NCBI GenBank assembly: GCA_016190895.1
Contig: JACPPR010000009.1
Location: 1-33,696 of the forward strand
Source of the DNA: Chloroflexota bacterium
Lineage (GTDB): Bacteria; Chloroflexota; Dehalococcoidia; Dehalococcoidales; UBA2162
Length of the DNA: 33,696 bases
Reading direction: 5' to 3'
Every line of letters starts with the position of its first letter. Positions within the stretch are counted from its first letter, which is position 1. The position numbers and the translations under genes are program-made. This document shows positions 14,892-22,692 of the stretch, in pieces. A model generated the notes under the pieces. It had not been told where the DNA came from. It searched no databases and was given only the letters and a program-made list of their open reading frames with translations.

Positions 14892-15003
14892 CAAAGCTCA
14901 CAGTTCAAACAAAGCCCAAAATCCAAACGATTGAAGCGGTAGTTTTTGGCTTTTCAGCATTTGGATTTCATTTGTCATTTGGATTTTGGAATTTGGGTTT
15001 TGT
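14884..15003. repeat. AT-rich inverted repeat of CAAATGACAAA / TTTGTCATTTG type
   Basis: ATCCAAATGACAAAG at the purD end and CCCAAAATCCAAA (14907-14929) are matched in inverted form by TTTGGATTTCATTTGTCATTTGG (in part) and TTTGGGTTTTG before purE. It fills the purD-purE gap; no T-tract terminator is present. Confidence 0.55.
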
Positions 15004-15014
15004 CAGGAGGAGTT

Positions 15015-15470
15015 ATGCCCCTTGTCGGTGTAGTGATGGGTTCAAAATCGGATACTGAAGCGGTACAGCCGATGCTGGAGACGCTGAAGGAACTCGGCAT
15101 CGATTGCGAGGTCAATGTCATCTCTGCCCACCGCACCCCTGAGAAAGCCAGAAAATATGCTCAGGAGGCACTGGGGCGGGGCATCGAAGTTCTCATTGCC
15201 GCCGCCGGTGGCGCCGCCCACCTCCCGGGTGTCCTGGCTAGTTGGACTACGCTGCCGGTTATCGGGGTTCCCCTAGCCTCAAGCGAGTTAAAGGGAATTG
15301 ACGCCCTTTATTCCATCGTCCAGATGCCGGCCGGAATACCGGTAGCCACAGTGGCAGTGGGTAGCGCCGGAGCCAGAAATGCCGCTTATCTGGCCGCCGA
15401 GATTTTGGGCTTGAAATATGATAAAATTCGGATGGCTTATGAGAACTATCGTAAGGGCTTACAGACGTAA
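15015..15470 (+). CDS. purE: N5-carboxyaminoimidazole ribonucleotide mutase (PurE class I)
   Basis: The 151-aa protein converts N5-CAIR to CAIR in purine synthesis and forms octamers in the family. Visible motifs are GSKSD (9-13), SAHRTP (37-42) with the catalytic His, and AAGGAAHLPG (63-72). The ATG at 15015 has AGGAGG 5-6 nt upstream and gives the canonical N-terminus MPLVGVVMGSKSD; an in-frame start at 14946 would add 23 residues encoded by the AT-rich repeat and is rejected. A class I enzyme normally needs PurK to make N5-CAIR; no purK is in the window. purB follows 88 nt downstream. Confidence 0.96.
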   Translation: MPLVGVVMGSKSDTEAVQPMLETLKELGIDCEVNVISAHRTPEKARKYAQEALGRGIEVLIAAAGGAAHLPGVLASWTTLPVIGVPLASSELKGIDALYSIVQMPAGIPVATVAVGSAGARNAAYLAAEILGLKYDKIRMAYENYRKGLQT

Positions 15471-15477
15471 TATTTAT

Positions 15478-15517
15478 CGAGATTGCCACGCCCCAATGAA
15501 TCGGGGCTCGCAATGAC
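15478..15517. repeat. short REPIN-like repeat (GATTGCCACGCCCC variant)
   Basis: GAGATTGCCACGCCCC, a short loop, then GGGGCTCGCAATGAC. The same unit occurs inverted at 21357-21387. It lies between purE and purB. Confidence 0.75.
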
Positions 15518-15558
15518 AATGGTAGTTTACGACACAACTATCTGAATGGAGAACCAGG

Positions 15559-16893
15559 ATGATTGAGCGCTATTCCAGGCCAGAGATGAAGAGAGTCTGG
15601 TCGGACGAAAACAAGTTCGCCAAGTGGCTTGAGGTGGAGATTGCTGTCTGTGAAGCCTGGGCTGAACTGGGAATTATACCCAGACAGACGCTGCCCAAAA
15701 TAAAAATGGCAAGGGTCAATTTCAAGCTGATGGACGAAATTCTGAAAGAGACCCACCATGATATGACCGCCTTCCTCGGCGCTGTTGCCGCGAGCGTGGG
15801 ACCAGAATCGCGTTTCATTCACCTGGGACTTACCTCGTCCGATGTAATGGATACTGCCCTCAGCTTGCAACTGGTCGAAGCGACAGAGATATTAAACCAG
15901 GACATCAAAGACCTCATCATCGTTCTGGTCGAAAAGGCGCTTAAGTATAAATATACCCCGATGATGGGACGGACTCACGGCGTTCACGCCGAGCCGACCT
16001 CCTTCGGCTTAAAGATGGCTCTGTGGGTCGATGAGATGAACCGTAATCGGCTCAGACTTCGTGAGGCGGAAAGGATTATCAGCGTCGGTAAGATTTCAGG
16101 CGCTGTCGGCACCTATGCCACCCTCTCTCCGGAGCTTGAAGAAAGAGCCTGCGCCAAACTGAAATTGCAACCGGCCCCGGTTTCCAGCCAGATTCTCCAG
16201 CGCGACCGCCACGCTCAATTCGTAACCACCCTGGCCATCATTGCCAGCTCACTGGAGAAGTTCGCCACTGAAATAAGAGGCCTGCAGCGCACCGAGACAA
16301 GAGAGGCGGAAGAGCCTTTTGAAGCCGGCCAGACCGGCTCATCGGCGATGCCCCACAAGCGTAACCCGGAGCTTTGCGAGCGCGTCTGCGGCATATCCCG
16401 GCTGGTCAGAGGCTATGCGCTGACTTCAATGGAGAATATCGCTCTGTGGCACGAGCGCGATATTAGCCACTCTTCTGCCGAGCGCATTATCCTGCCCGAT
16501 GCCTCGCTGGTGCTTGATTATTCTCTGGCCACTTTCACCAGGGTAATGAAGGGTTTGCAGGTCTATCCCAGGCAGATGAAGCGAAATATCGAGCTTACCA
16601 AAGGGCTGGTTTTCTCTCAGCGGGTACTGCTGGCTCTTATCGACAAACGGCTTAGCCGTCAGCAAGCCTACGAGATGGTGCAGCGTAACGCTATGAAAGC
16701 CTGGAAGGGTGGCAAGAGCTTCCTTACTCTGCTTAAGGCCGACCCCGAGGTAGTTAAAGTCTTGCCCGCCGAGGAGCTGGAACCGCTCTTCGACTATGAC
16801 TATTACCTGCGTTATGTCGATGATATTTTCCAGCGGCTGGGCTTAACAGAAAACCAGTGGAAGGATATCTTGAACAGGAACAGGGGCGAGTAG
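15559..16893 (+). CDS. purB: adenylosuccinate lyase
   Basis: This 444-aa fumarase/aspartase-superfamily enzyme cleaves SAICAR and adenylosuccinate, releasing fumarate, in purine synthesis. The superfamily signature is GSSAMPHKRNPE (about 260-271). Catalytic and substrate-binding stretches include HLGLTSSDVMDTA (88-100) and GRTHGVHAEPTSFG (137-150). Length and layout match the short bacterial PurB type. The start ATG has CCAGG close upstream and GGAG slightly further. It completes the guaA-purD-purE-purB run on the plus strand. The product would be a cytoplasmic homotetramer. Confidence 0.96.
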   Translation: MIERYSRPEMKRVWSDENKFAKWLEVEIAVCEAWAELGIIPRQTLPKIKMARVNFKLMDEILKETHHDMTAFLGAVAASVGPESRFIHLGLTSSDVMDTALSLQLVEATEILNQDIKDLIIVLVEKALKYKYTPMMGRTHGVHAEPTSFGLKMALWVDEMNRNRLRLREAERIISVGKISGAVGTYATLSPELEERACAKLKLQPAPVSSQILQRDRHAQFVTTLAIIASSLEKFATEIRGLQRTETREAEEPFEAGQTGSSAMPHKRNPELCERVCGISRLVRGYALTSMENIALWHERDISHSSAERIILPDASLVLDYSLATFTRVMKGLQVYPRQMKRNIELTKGLVFSQRVLLALIDKRLSRQQAYEMVQRNAMKAWKGGKSFLTLLKADPEVVKVLPAEELEPLFDYDYYLRYVDDIFQRLGLTENQWKDILNRNRGE

Positions 16894-16916
16894 CTAACCT
16901 CCCGTGTTATCAATGT

Positions 16917-16940
16917 AGGGGCGCAGCATGCTGCGCCCCT
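16917..16940. repeat. perfect 24-bp palindrome
   Basis: AGGGGCGCAGCA followed directly by its reverse complement TGCTGCGCCCCT, 23 nt after purB. It could form a strong hairpin in either transcript. There is no T-tract. Confidence 0.85.
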
Positions 16941-16987
16941 CCGTAACCCGCTCTCCCCCGAAAAGGAGAAATACACAAAGAATATCA

Positions 16988-17653
16988 ATGATATCCAGAA
17001 TACGCCATTTTATTCAAGGCAGTACCAAAATTAGCCCCGATATCTATCAGATAACAGTGATGGGGGCTAATATAATATTAATTGCCGAGGAAAAGCTGAC
17101 CCTTATCGATACCGGCTACCGCAACACCTCTCTGCATATAATCGAATCCATCCATCAGCTAGGTCGTTCTCCCGAGGATATCGGCTTGATAATCATCACG
17201 CACAACCATATCGACCACGTTGGAGGACTCGCCGAACTGAAGCCTCTAACCTCCGCCAAAGTAGCCATTCACAGAACCGATATCGGGCAAAGAAAAAACC
17301 TGCCCTCTGCCAGAGACCAGGATATCGATATCCGGCTGGAGGGCGGGGATGTGTTCGACGTGCTGGGAGGGCTTGAAGTCATCCACACCCCGGGGCACAC
17401 TCCCGGTAGCATTTGCCTGTTCTCCCGCCAGAATAAGCTACTCATTGTCGGCGATGCCTTAAGGAAGCGACGTAACGTCATTCATATACCACACAAAACC
17501 CTTAGCTTCGACCTGACCCAGGCTGTAGAATCGGCAAGAAAGCTGGCCCAGCTAGACTGCGATACCATCTGCTTCGGACATGGACTGCCCCTTACCGGCG
17601 GCATCCACTCTAAAATGCAGGACCTGGTAGCGAGAATTACAGAGGGTGTTTAA
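16988..17653 (+). CDS. metallo-beta-lactamase-fold hydrolase
   Basis: A 221-aa protein of the glyoxalase II/RNase Z-like superfamily. The metal ligands are THNHIDHVGG (H72, H74, D76, H77), HTPGHTPGS with H137, GDAL (D156) and FGHG (H198), so a binuclear zinc site looks complete. The substrate is not predictable. I prefer the ATG at 16988, giving MISRIRHFIQGSTKISPDIY; an earlier in-frame ATG at 16928 lies inside the palindrome. The ribosome-binding site is weak for both. The last residues (EGV) and the TAA stop are provided by the left end of the miniature element copy 3, so the original C-terminus may have differed. Confidence 0.85.
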   Translation: MISRIRHFIQGSTKISPDIYQITVMGANIILIAEEKLTLIDTGYRNTSLHIIESIHQLGRSPEDIGLIIITHNHIDHVGGLAELKPLTSAKVAIHRTDIGQRKNLPSARDQDIDIRLEGGDVFDVLGGLEVIHTPGHTPGSICLFSRQNKLLIVGDALRKRRNVIHIPHKTLSFDLTQAVESARKLAQLDCDTICFGHGLPLTGGIHSKMQDLVARITEGV

Positions 17654-17808
17654 TAATCGGCACGACGACCCGGGAATGCCGTCATTGCGAGCGTAGCGAA
17701 GCAATCCGTGAAGCTGGGGACGGATTGCTTCGGGCGGAGTTTACATTGACCCTGAACGTAGCGAAGGGGAGTGTGCCCTCGCAATGACGAACGTTATTAA
17801 ACACCCTC
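17642..17808. mobile_element. MITE-like element, copy 3, carrying a REPIN-like interior
   Basis: A 167-bp element with near-perfect 15-bp terminal inverted repeats GAGGGTGTTTAATAA and TTATTAAACACCCTC (gaps outside). Its interior (17681-17788) is a GTCATTGCGAG...GCAATGAC palindrome with GAAGCAATCC and GGATTGCTTC arms. The flanks ATTACA and ATCACG resemble a decayed 6-bp duplication. The left end overlaps the preceding hydrolase gene. Confidence 0.8.
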
Positions 17809-17831
17809 ATCACGGTAACGTTCCATTATGG

Positions 17832-17860
17832 TTGACCTCTTTATTCATATATGTTAGACT
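17832..17860 (+). promoter_or_regulatory. predicted promoter for the small membrane ORF
   Basis: TTGACC (17832-17837), 17-nt spacer, TAGACT (17855-17860). The ATG at 17870 lies only a few nt after the expected start site, so the mRNA would be nearly leaderless. Confidence 0.45.
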
Positions 17861-17869
17861 CCCCTCAAT

Positions 17870-18130
17870 ATGAATATTCCAAAGTATCTCGGCTGGTTGC
17901 TGCTAGTTCCTTTCGGTTATATCTTAATGCTTATCCAATTCCATGTTCCTGACCCTGTTGCTGACTCCCTTAATAATCTACTATCGGATAACACGAGCGC
18001 AGTGCGTTACACTGGTATCAAGCCATTAGTAATCACTACATTACTCTTATGGCAAGCAAGTGAGATAACCTCTTTTGTTATGGGCACCGCTCTCCCTATC
18101 ATCTTTTTTGTGAGAAGCCGAAGGTCGTAA
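17870..18130 (+). CDS. small membrane protein, unknown function
   Basis: The 86-aa ORF has a hydrophobic N-terminal segment (YLGWLLLVPFGYILMLIQF, 6-24) and a second at about 51-80 (LVITTLLLWQASEITSFVMG and TALPIIFFV), ending in RSRRS. Two transmembrane helices are likely, with a short polar loop between. No family is recognised. A plausible promoter precedes it, but no ribosome-binding site. It overlaps the 3' part of a minus-strand ORF (18047-18244) that also looks membrane-like, so one of the two may be spurious. It lies between the miniature element and an IS element, a likely decayed region. Confidence 0.4.
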   Translation: MNIPKYLGWLLLVPFGYILMLIQFHVPDPVADSLNNLLSDNTSAVRYTGIKPLVITTLLLWQASEITSFVMGTALPIIFFVRSRRS

Positions 18131-18244
18131 TCTCACCACCAACCAGCTAATTACTATTGTTTCTAGCCAAACAATCCCTGCCAATATTAACCCTGCTACC
18201 CAGACATCGTGTAAAGGTATATTTGGGGGAGGTTGTAATATCAT
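18047..18244 (-). CDS. small membrane ORF overlapping the transposase stop (doubtful)
   Basis: The 65-aa ORF reads MILQPPPNIPLHDVWVAGLI and on through a hydrophobic stretch to WLVVRLRPS, then a charged tail. One transmembrane helix is likely. Its ATG overlaps the transposase TGA (ATGA), and GGGGGAGGA lies 7-8 nt upstream, so coupled translation is possible. The same start region forms a hairpin (GGGGGAGG / CCTCCCCC) that could mark the IS end instead. It conflicts with the plus-strand ORF 17870-18130. No family recognised. Confidence 0.3.
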   Translation of the reverse strand: MILQPPPNIPLHDVWVAGLILAGIVWLETIVISWLVVRLRPSASHKKDDRESGAHNKRGYLTCLP

Positions 18245-19191
18245 CTCGGAATCCTCCCCCGCCTTTCAGATATAAGCGGTCTAGGTGGCGTGATTCTCTG
18301 AGGCTTCGGTCTAAGTGTAGGCCTACGGGTTTCAATCTCAACACGCTTAGGCGTGGCAGTTAGGCAAAGGTCTTTCCAGTTCTTAATCTGGTAGTCTATT
18401 TTGGCAGCTTCGGCGGGTGTCTTTCCTTCCAACGCATCATTGGGCTTGAAGTAGTTGTAATAAACAAGGTAGCCATTCATAAAGTCGTGAAGCGTTTCCA
18501 GACTACGGAAAGCCCGCATAACCTTTGTCCTGTCTTTGATAGTCCCGTGAAAGCGTTCTATTTGGCTTGTGTTCTCTCCGCTTTCCAGTAGCTTGAACGG
18601 CCCGCCTTGCCGATGCTCGGCATCTTTGCCATAGTTCACGTCAATGTAGGATGCCAGCTTGTCAGTAATGACTATCTTCGGTGCTTTGCCCGCTTTCTTA
18701 ATGGCTCGGTCTATCAACATTTGAGCGTCCTTAGTAGTGCGGGACAAGGAAGCACGAGAAGCTATCAGGAAGCGGGTATCCGAGTCTATGATGTCCCAGA
18801 ACCATACCTTAACATTCTTATCTAGCTTTATTACAGTCTCATCGGCTATCCATGTATTGCCGAGCTGAGGCTTGGTATCCTGAAACTGTTTGGCTGCTAC
18901 GCTCGTATACTTGTCTACCCATTCAAAGACCACGTGCTTTGACGGGTAGTAGCCGAATTCCTGATTAAGGTGGTTACACACGTCTTTAATGCTTGAACCA
19001 GTGTAGTAGAGATTCAAGGCACTGGTGATATATTCAGGCTTAACCCGCATACCAAACAAGGCGGTATCGCCCTTAAACTTGCGCTGGCAGCTTTTACAGA
19101 AGTAACGTTGAATGCCCTTGTAGCTACCAAACTTGACTACGCCTTCAGAGCCACAATATTTACACGTTATCTGTGTGACTACTTCAACCAT
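18241..19191 (-). CDS. IS6-like DDE transposase with N-terminal zinc ribbon
   Basis: A 316-aa transposase. Residues 10-35 form a zinc ribbon (CKYCG, then CKSCQRKF). The catalytic domain shows WIADETVIKLD (D117), VITDKLASY (D177) and QIERFHGTIKDRTKVMRAFR (E212), giving the DD34E spacing of the IS6/IS240 group. The C-terminus is Arg/Pro-rich. IS6 elements move by replicative cointegrate formation. Only one ORF is needed and it is full length, so it may be active. Clear terminal inverted repeats were not found; a GGGGGAG match exists between 18226-18232 and the inverted tract at 19194-19203, which is weak. It sits between the decayed region and rsmD. Confidence 0.88.
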   Translation of the reverse strand: MVEVVTQITCKYCGSEGVVKFGSYKGIQRYFCKSCQRKFKGDTALFGMRVKPEYITSALNLYYTGSSIKDVCNHLNQEFGYYPSKHVVFEWVDKYTSVAAKQFQDTKPQLGNTWIADETVIKLDKNVKVWFWDIIDSDTRFLIASRASLSRTTKDAQMLIDRAIKKAGKAPKIVITDKLASYIDVNYGKDAEHRQGGPFKLLESGENTSQIERFHGTIKDRTKVMRAFRSLETLHDFMNGYLVYYNYFKPNDALEGKTPAEAAKIDYQIKNWKDLCLTATPKRVEIETRRPTLRPKPQRITPPRPLISERRGRIPR

Positions 19192-19262
19192 ATCTCCCCC
19201 CCCTTTCCCTTAGTCTAAACTATTTTTCAACCACAAGGGAACGATACCCTCATCACAAACGG

Positions 19263-19291
19263 TTGACACCGACTCCAAAACTGAGTAATAT
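19263..19291 (+). promoter_or_regulatory. predicted promoter for rsmD-coaD
   Basis: A perfect TTGACA (19263-19268), 17-nt spacer and TAATAT (19286-19291). The rsmD ATG at 19304 is about 6 nt after the expected start site. Confidence 0.65.
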
Positions 19292-19303
19292 CAATAGGCT
19301 GTC

Positions 19304-19858
19304 ATGAGAGTAATCGCGGGCAAAGCCAAGGGGCACCATCTTAAATTTCCCAAAGGCGCTCCTACCCGTCCGGCGACCGACCTGGTACGAGGCGCCATTT
19401 TTTCGATACTGGAGAACCTGACCGACAGGTGGGAACTGGTGCTCGATTTGTTCTCCGGTAGCGGGGCGCTCGGCATCGAGGCATTGAGCCGGGGCGCCGG
19501 CTGGGTTGATTTTGTTGACCGCGACCCGAGGTGTTGTGCTATAATCAAAGAGAATCTGGAACACACTAAGCTAGCCGACCACGCGCATATATATTGCTGC
19601 AGTGTCACCAAAGCGCTTACCTTTTTAGACAAGGAGTATGACATTATATTGATGGACCCGCCCTATGCAGACACGTCAATAGGCAACCTCATCGAGCAGC
19701 TAGCCACCTCAAAATTGGTGGGGCAAAATACGACAATAGTAGTAACCCACTCGCCGCACCTTCAGCTAAACTCAAGCTATGCCACTCTGAATCGACTCAA
19801 AGAGCACCGTCACGGTGACAGTTGCATTGCCATCTACACTAAGGAGGCCAAGGCATGA
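19304..19858 (+). CDS. rsmD: 16S rRNA (guanine(966)-N(2))-methyltransferase RsmD
   Basis: This 184-aa SAM-dependent enzyme methylates G966 of 16S rRNA. The N-terminus MRVIAGKAKGHHLKFPKG and TRPATDLVRGAIFSIL are typical of RsmD. The SAM-binding motif is VLDLFSGSGALGIEALSRGA (46-65) and the catalytic motif IV is DPPY (118-121). Length matches the family. The stop overlaps the coaD start (ATGA), a pairing found in many bacteria. The promoter sits so close that translation starts almost at the 5' end of the mRNA. Confidence 0.94.
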   Translation: MRVIAGKAKGHHLKFPKGAPTRPATDLVRGAIFSILENLTDRWELVLDLFSGSGALGIEALSRGAGWVDFVDRDPRCCAIIKENLEHTKLADHAHIYCCSVTKALTFLDKEYDIILMDPPYADTSIGNLIEQLATSKLVGQNTTIVVTHSPHLQLNSSYATLNRLKEHRHGDSCIAIYTKEAKA

Positions 19859-20361
19859 CAGTCGCTCTCTATCCGGGCAGCTTCGACCCGATAACCAACG
19901 GTCATCTCGATATCGCCATCAGAGCCGCCAGGCTTTTTGAAAAGCTGATTATCGGAGTTTATGATACGCCGGCCAAGAACCTGCTATTCAATACCGAAGA
20001 GAGAGTAGACTTAATCAGGCAGTCGATAGCCGAAGCAAAGTTGGCTAATGTCCGCGTCGAACCGTTTTACGGCCTGGTCGTCGATTATGCCAGGGAAATA
20101 GGGGCGCAGACAATTGTCCGCGGGCTGAGAATAGGCGCCGATTTTGAGCGCGAGTTCGAGATGGAACTGATGAATAAACATCTGGCCCCTGATTGCGAAC
20201 TGGTCTGCCTGATAACAAATACCAAATACCAGTTTGTCAGCTCAAGCCTGCTTAAGGAGGTCGCCGGACTGAACGGCTATATCGACGACCTCGTTCCCAA
20301 ACCGGTAGCGAAAGCTCTAAAAAAGAAACTGCTGGCTAAAGTGTCACCAGCAACCAGATAA
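19855..20361 (+). CDS. coaD: pantetheine-phosphate adenylyltransferase
   Basis: The 168-aa enzyme transfers AMP from ATP to 4'-phosphopantetheine, the penultimate step in coenzyme A synthesis. The nucleotidyltransferase motif [10 protein letters not shown] is at 8-17, [16 protein letters not shown] follows at about 88-103, and the second motif appears as [10 protein letters not shown] (128-137). It overlaps rsmD by 4 nt and has AAGGAGG upstream in the rsmD 3' end. Length is typical, with a slightly extended basic C-terminus. Confidence 0.96.
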   Translation: MTVALYPGSFDPITNGHLDIAIRAARLFEKLIIGVYDTPAKNLLFNTEERVDLIRQSIAEAKLANVRVEPFYGLVVDYAREIGAQTIVRGLRIGADFEREFEMELMNKHLAPDCELVCLITNTKYQFVSSSLLKEVAGLNGYIDDLVPKPVAKALKKKLLAKVSPATR

Positions 20362-20401
20362 ATCAAAACAGAATCAAACAAAATTAAGGAGGGTTTACCA
20401 G

Positions 20402-20668
20402 ATGTCGTACAAGATTACAGATGAGTGCATTAGCTGCGGAGCCTGCGAGCCGGAATGCCCCAACCGGGCAATCTCGGAAGGGGAAACCACCTATGTGATT
20501 GACCCGAACAAATGCACGGAATGCGTCGGCTCTTACGCTTCTTCAAGATGCGCTGAAGTGTGCCCGGTAGATGCTTGTCAGCCCGACCCGGCACGCCGCG
20601 AAAGCCGCGAGGTTTTACTCAACCGCTGGAAGGCGATTCACCCGGGCGAAACCCCGAAAGTCACCTAA
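20402..20668 (+). CDS. 2[4Fe-4S] ferredoxin (Alvin-type)
   Basis: An 88-aa ferredoxin with two cluster motifs. The first is C9-x2-C12-x2-C15-x3-C19-P. The second has a longer loop: C38-x2-C41-x8-C50-x3-C54-P. The insertion between the second and third Cys of site two, plus the C-terminal helical extension ([16 protein letters not shown]), matches the low-potential Allochromatium/YfhL-type ferredoxins. It would carry electrons in the cytoplasm; the partner is not shown. The ATG has AAGGAGGG 8 nt upstream. It follows coaD by 40 nt and may share its transcript. The hairpin at 20724-20760 follows it. Confidence 0.93.
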   Translation: MSYKITDECISCGACEPECPNRAISEGETTYVIDPNKCTECVGSYASSRCAEVCPVDACQPDPARRESREVLLNRWKAIHPGETPKVT

Positions 20669-20723
20669 AGACTCAACCTTTTCTACAAAGACAACACAGG
20701 GCTTGTCCACAAAGTTAGCGTTG

Positions 20724-20760
20724 CCTTCCATCCTCTCCCCTTGCGGGAGAGGATGGAAGG
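20724..20760. repeat. perfect 16-bp hairpin between convergent genes
   Basis: CCTTCCATCCTCTCCC, a 5-nt loop CTTGC, and the exact reverse complement. It lies between the ferredoxin gene and the convergent cvpA. It lacks a T-tract but could work as a bidirectional RNA-stabilising or termination structure. It belongs to the 'CTCTCCC...GGGAGAG' repeat group. Confidence 0.85.
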
Positions 20761-20814
20761 TGAGGGGTCACAAATTAGTGGCACTCTCACCATCGGCTTC
20801 GCCCAGCGCAACTC

Positions 20815-21303
20815 TCACTGAAAGAAAGAGCGTATCGCATCGAACTCTTCAGGGAGCAGCGCCAGCACCGCCGGAAAGCGGTCCAGTAAGACGCCGGACA
20901 GGCTTGAGCTTGAAATAGGCTCCGGAGCATCCGGGAATTTCACCCAGAGAGTGAGCAGGGCAGCACAGAATAGTGCCCCCAGGATAAAACCCAAAACAGC
21001 GCCTCCAAGGTGGTTCAGCCAGTCCAGCATCAGCAATGAGGCAATCCCCTTCAGTATTGCGGCTAACACGCTGGCGATTAACATTACCCCGACTAGTATC
21101 ACGGCAAAAGCAACCACCTGGGCAATGTTATCCTGCTGAATGAAGGTTAATCTCTCGGCAAGGGGAAAATAGAAGCGTCCGGCCAGAATTACTCCTAGTA
21201 TCACCCCGGCCAGAGATAACGCTATCTTGATAAGCCCACTTTTCAGCCCGGCGAATGCGGCCACACCCACAATGACCAGGATAACAATATCCAGCCAGTT
21301 CAT
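20815..21303 (-). CDS. CvpA family membrane protein
   Basis: A 162-aa protein with four predicted transmembrane helices: about residues 4-20, 25-42, 62-85 and 98-120. The start MNWLDIVILVIVGVAAFAGLKSGL is typical of CvpA/colicin V production proteins, whose role is envelope-related and not well defined. The C-terminal tail is acidic and soluble. The ATG has AGGAGT 6 nt upstream. It lies 138 nt after the efflux permease on the same strand; the gap includes a short REPIN-like repeat (21357-21387). Confidence 0.88.
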   Translation of the reverse strand: MNWLDIVILVIVGVAAFAGLKSGLIKIALSLAGVILGVILAGRFYFPLAERLTFIQQDNIAQVVAFAVILVGVMLIASVLAAILKGIASLLMLDWLNHLGGAVLGFILGALFCAALLTLWVKFPDAPEPISSSSLSGVLLDRFPAVLALLPEEFDAIRSFFQ

Positions 21304-21356
21304 ATTTCACTCCTGACTTACTTACGTTCTCATAATAGTACAGACCTATTAAACTG

Positions 21357-21387
21357 TTCCCGATTTATCGGGGCGTGGCAATCTCGA
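21357..21387. repeat. short REPIN-like repeat, inverted copy of 15478-15517
   Basis: TCCCGATTTATCGGGGCGTGG and GCAATCTCGA match, in inverted orientation, the CGAGATTGCCACGCCCC unit between purE and purB. Confidence 0.7.
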
Positions 21388-21441
21388 CACTTTGAACTTG
21401 AGGTCCATCTTGTTATAGACTATTGTTACTTCAAGAACTTT

Positions 21442-22692
21442 CTACCCGTAGTGTAAAGCATCGATGGGGTTAAGTCTAGCGGCCCTTACAGCGGGATATA
21501 TCCCCGAAGCCAGGCCGATAAAAACCGAGACCAGAACCGCCACAATGACAATTAGTGGTGAGACGACGGCGCTCAGCGTGAATCCACCCAGATCGAGCCG
21601 TGATATCCCCTGTGTCACCAGCCAGGCGCCAATCAGCCCGATAGCGCCTCCGGACAGGCTCAACATGGCCGCCTCCAGGAGAAACTGAACAAGAATATCC
21701 CGGCGCTTGGCGCCGATCGCTTTGCGCAAACCTATTTCCCGAGTGCGTTCGGTTACCGAGACCAGCATAATGTTCATAATGCCGATACCGCCCACCAGCA
21801 GCGAGACACTGCCGATTAAGCCCAGGAAAACGGTTAAGGCCATAGTTATCGTTTGGAACGTCCCAAGCAACTGCTCCGGGCTCATCACCGAGAAATCGTC
21901 TTTATCCCCGGCGCTGATGCGGTGGTATTTTCTCAGGACAGTCTCGATTTCCAGCCTTGCCTCATCCAGAGACCAGTCGCTGTCAATCTGGGCAGTCACT
22001 CCCTGGACAGCATCTTCACCGCTAGGCGTCTTCTGAGAAAACAGGCGGGCTTGAAAGGTGGTTATCGGTGTAACTACCAGGTCATCCCAGCTAAAGCCGA
22101 AAAACGATACTCCGCGGGGTTCCATAACACCGATAACGGTAAACCGTTTATCCCTGATTTTGACTTGCTTGCCGATGGGGTCGTCATTGTCAAAAAGTTT
22201 CTCAGCCACTTTGCTGCCCAGCACGATGACCATATCTCGTCTGGCTACATTAACTTCAGAAATGAACTGCCCCGCCTCCATCCTGAATCCGTAAAGCTGC
22301 TGGTAGCCCGAGTTACTCCCGTGTATCACGGCCAGGAAATCCTCACTGCCGGCGACTATTCTGACAAAATTCTCGTTGACCGGCACGGCTCCGTCAACCG
22401 TACGAAGGTTAGCGATAGCCTCCGCATTGGCCATTGTCAGGCTGGCAGTGGCATAGCCCGGAGACATCGAGGCCAATCCGGGCGCATCCGGATTAGCCGG
22501 CTGGATAAAGAGCAGGTTAGAGCCTAGCTCCTGAAAAGTGGAGGTAACCATATTCTGGAGACCTGCCCCGACCGACATCAGGATAATAACCGCGCTGACC
22601 CCGATTATCATCCCCAGCATTGTCAGGGCCGACCGTAATTTGTTAGCCAACAGCGATTGGACTGCAATCCTAAAGAACTCGATGAATTTCAT
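21442..22692 (-). CDS. MacB-type ABC transporter permease
   Basis: The 416-aa permease has an N-terminal helix (about 20-43, LTMLGMIIGVSAVIILMSVG), a large extracytoplasmic MacB_PCD domain (about 45-240) and an FtsX-like C-terminal block with three helices (about 285-400). The stretch REIGLRKAIGAKRRDILVQF is the cytoplasmic coupling loop typical of this family. With the adjacent ATPase and adaptor it should act as a mechanotransmission-type exporter, for a substrate not predictable from sequence (macrolides, peptides or lipoproteins are known for relatives). The start overlaps the ATPase stop by 4 nt (ATGA). Confidence 0.93.
   Translation of the reverse strand: MKFIEFFRIAVQSLLANKLRSALTMLGMIIGVSAVIILMSVGAGLQNMVTSTFQELGSNLLFIQPANPDAPGLASMSPGYATASLTMANAEAIANLRTVDGAVPVNENFVRIVAGSEDFLAVIHGSNSGYQQLYGFRMEAGQFISEVNVARRDMVIVLGSKVAEKLFDNDDPIGKQVKIRDKRFTVIGVMEPRGVSFFGFSWDDLVVTPITTFQARLFSQKTPSGEDAVQGVTAQIDSDWSLDEARLEIETVLRKYHRISAGDKDDFSVMSPEQLLGTFQTITMALTVFLGLIGSVSLLVGGIGIMNIMLVSVTERTREIGLRKAIGAKRRDILVQFLLEAAMLSLSGGAIGLIGAWLVTQGISRLDLGGFTLSAVVSPLIVIVAVLVSVFIGLASGIYPAVRAARLNPIDALHYG

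Noticed and set aside
14946-15014. Upstream start for purE
   Set aside because: The added residues derive from an AT-rich repeat; ATG 15015 has AGGAGG and the canonical N-terminus.
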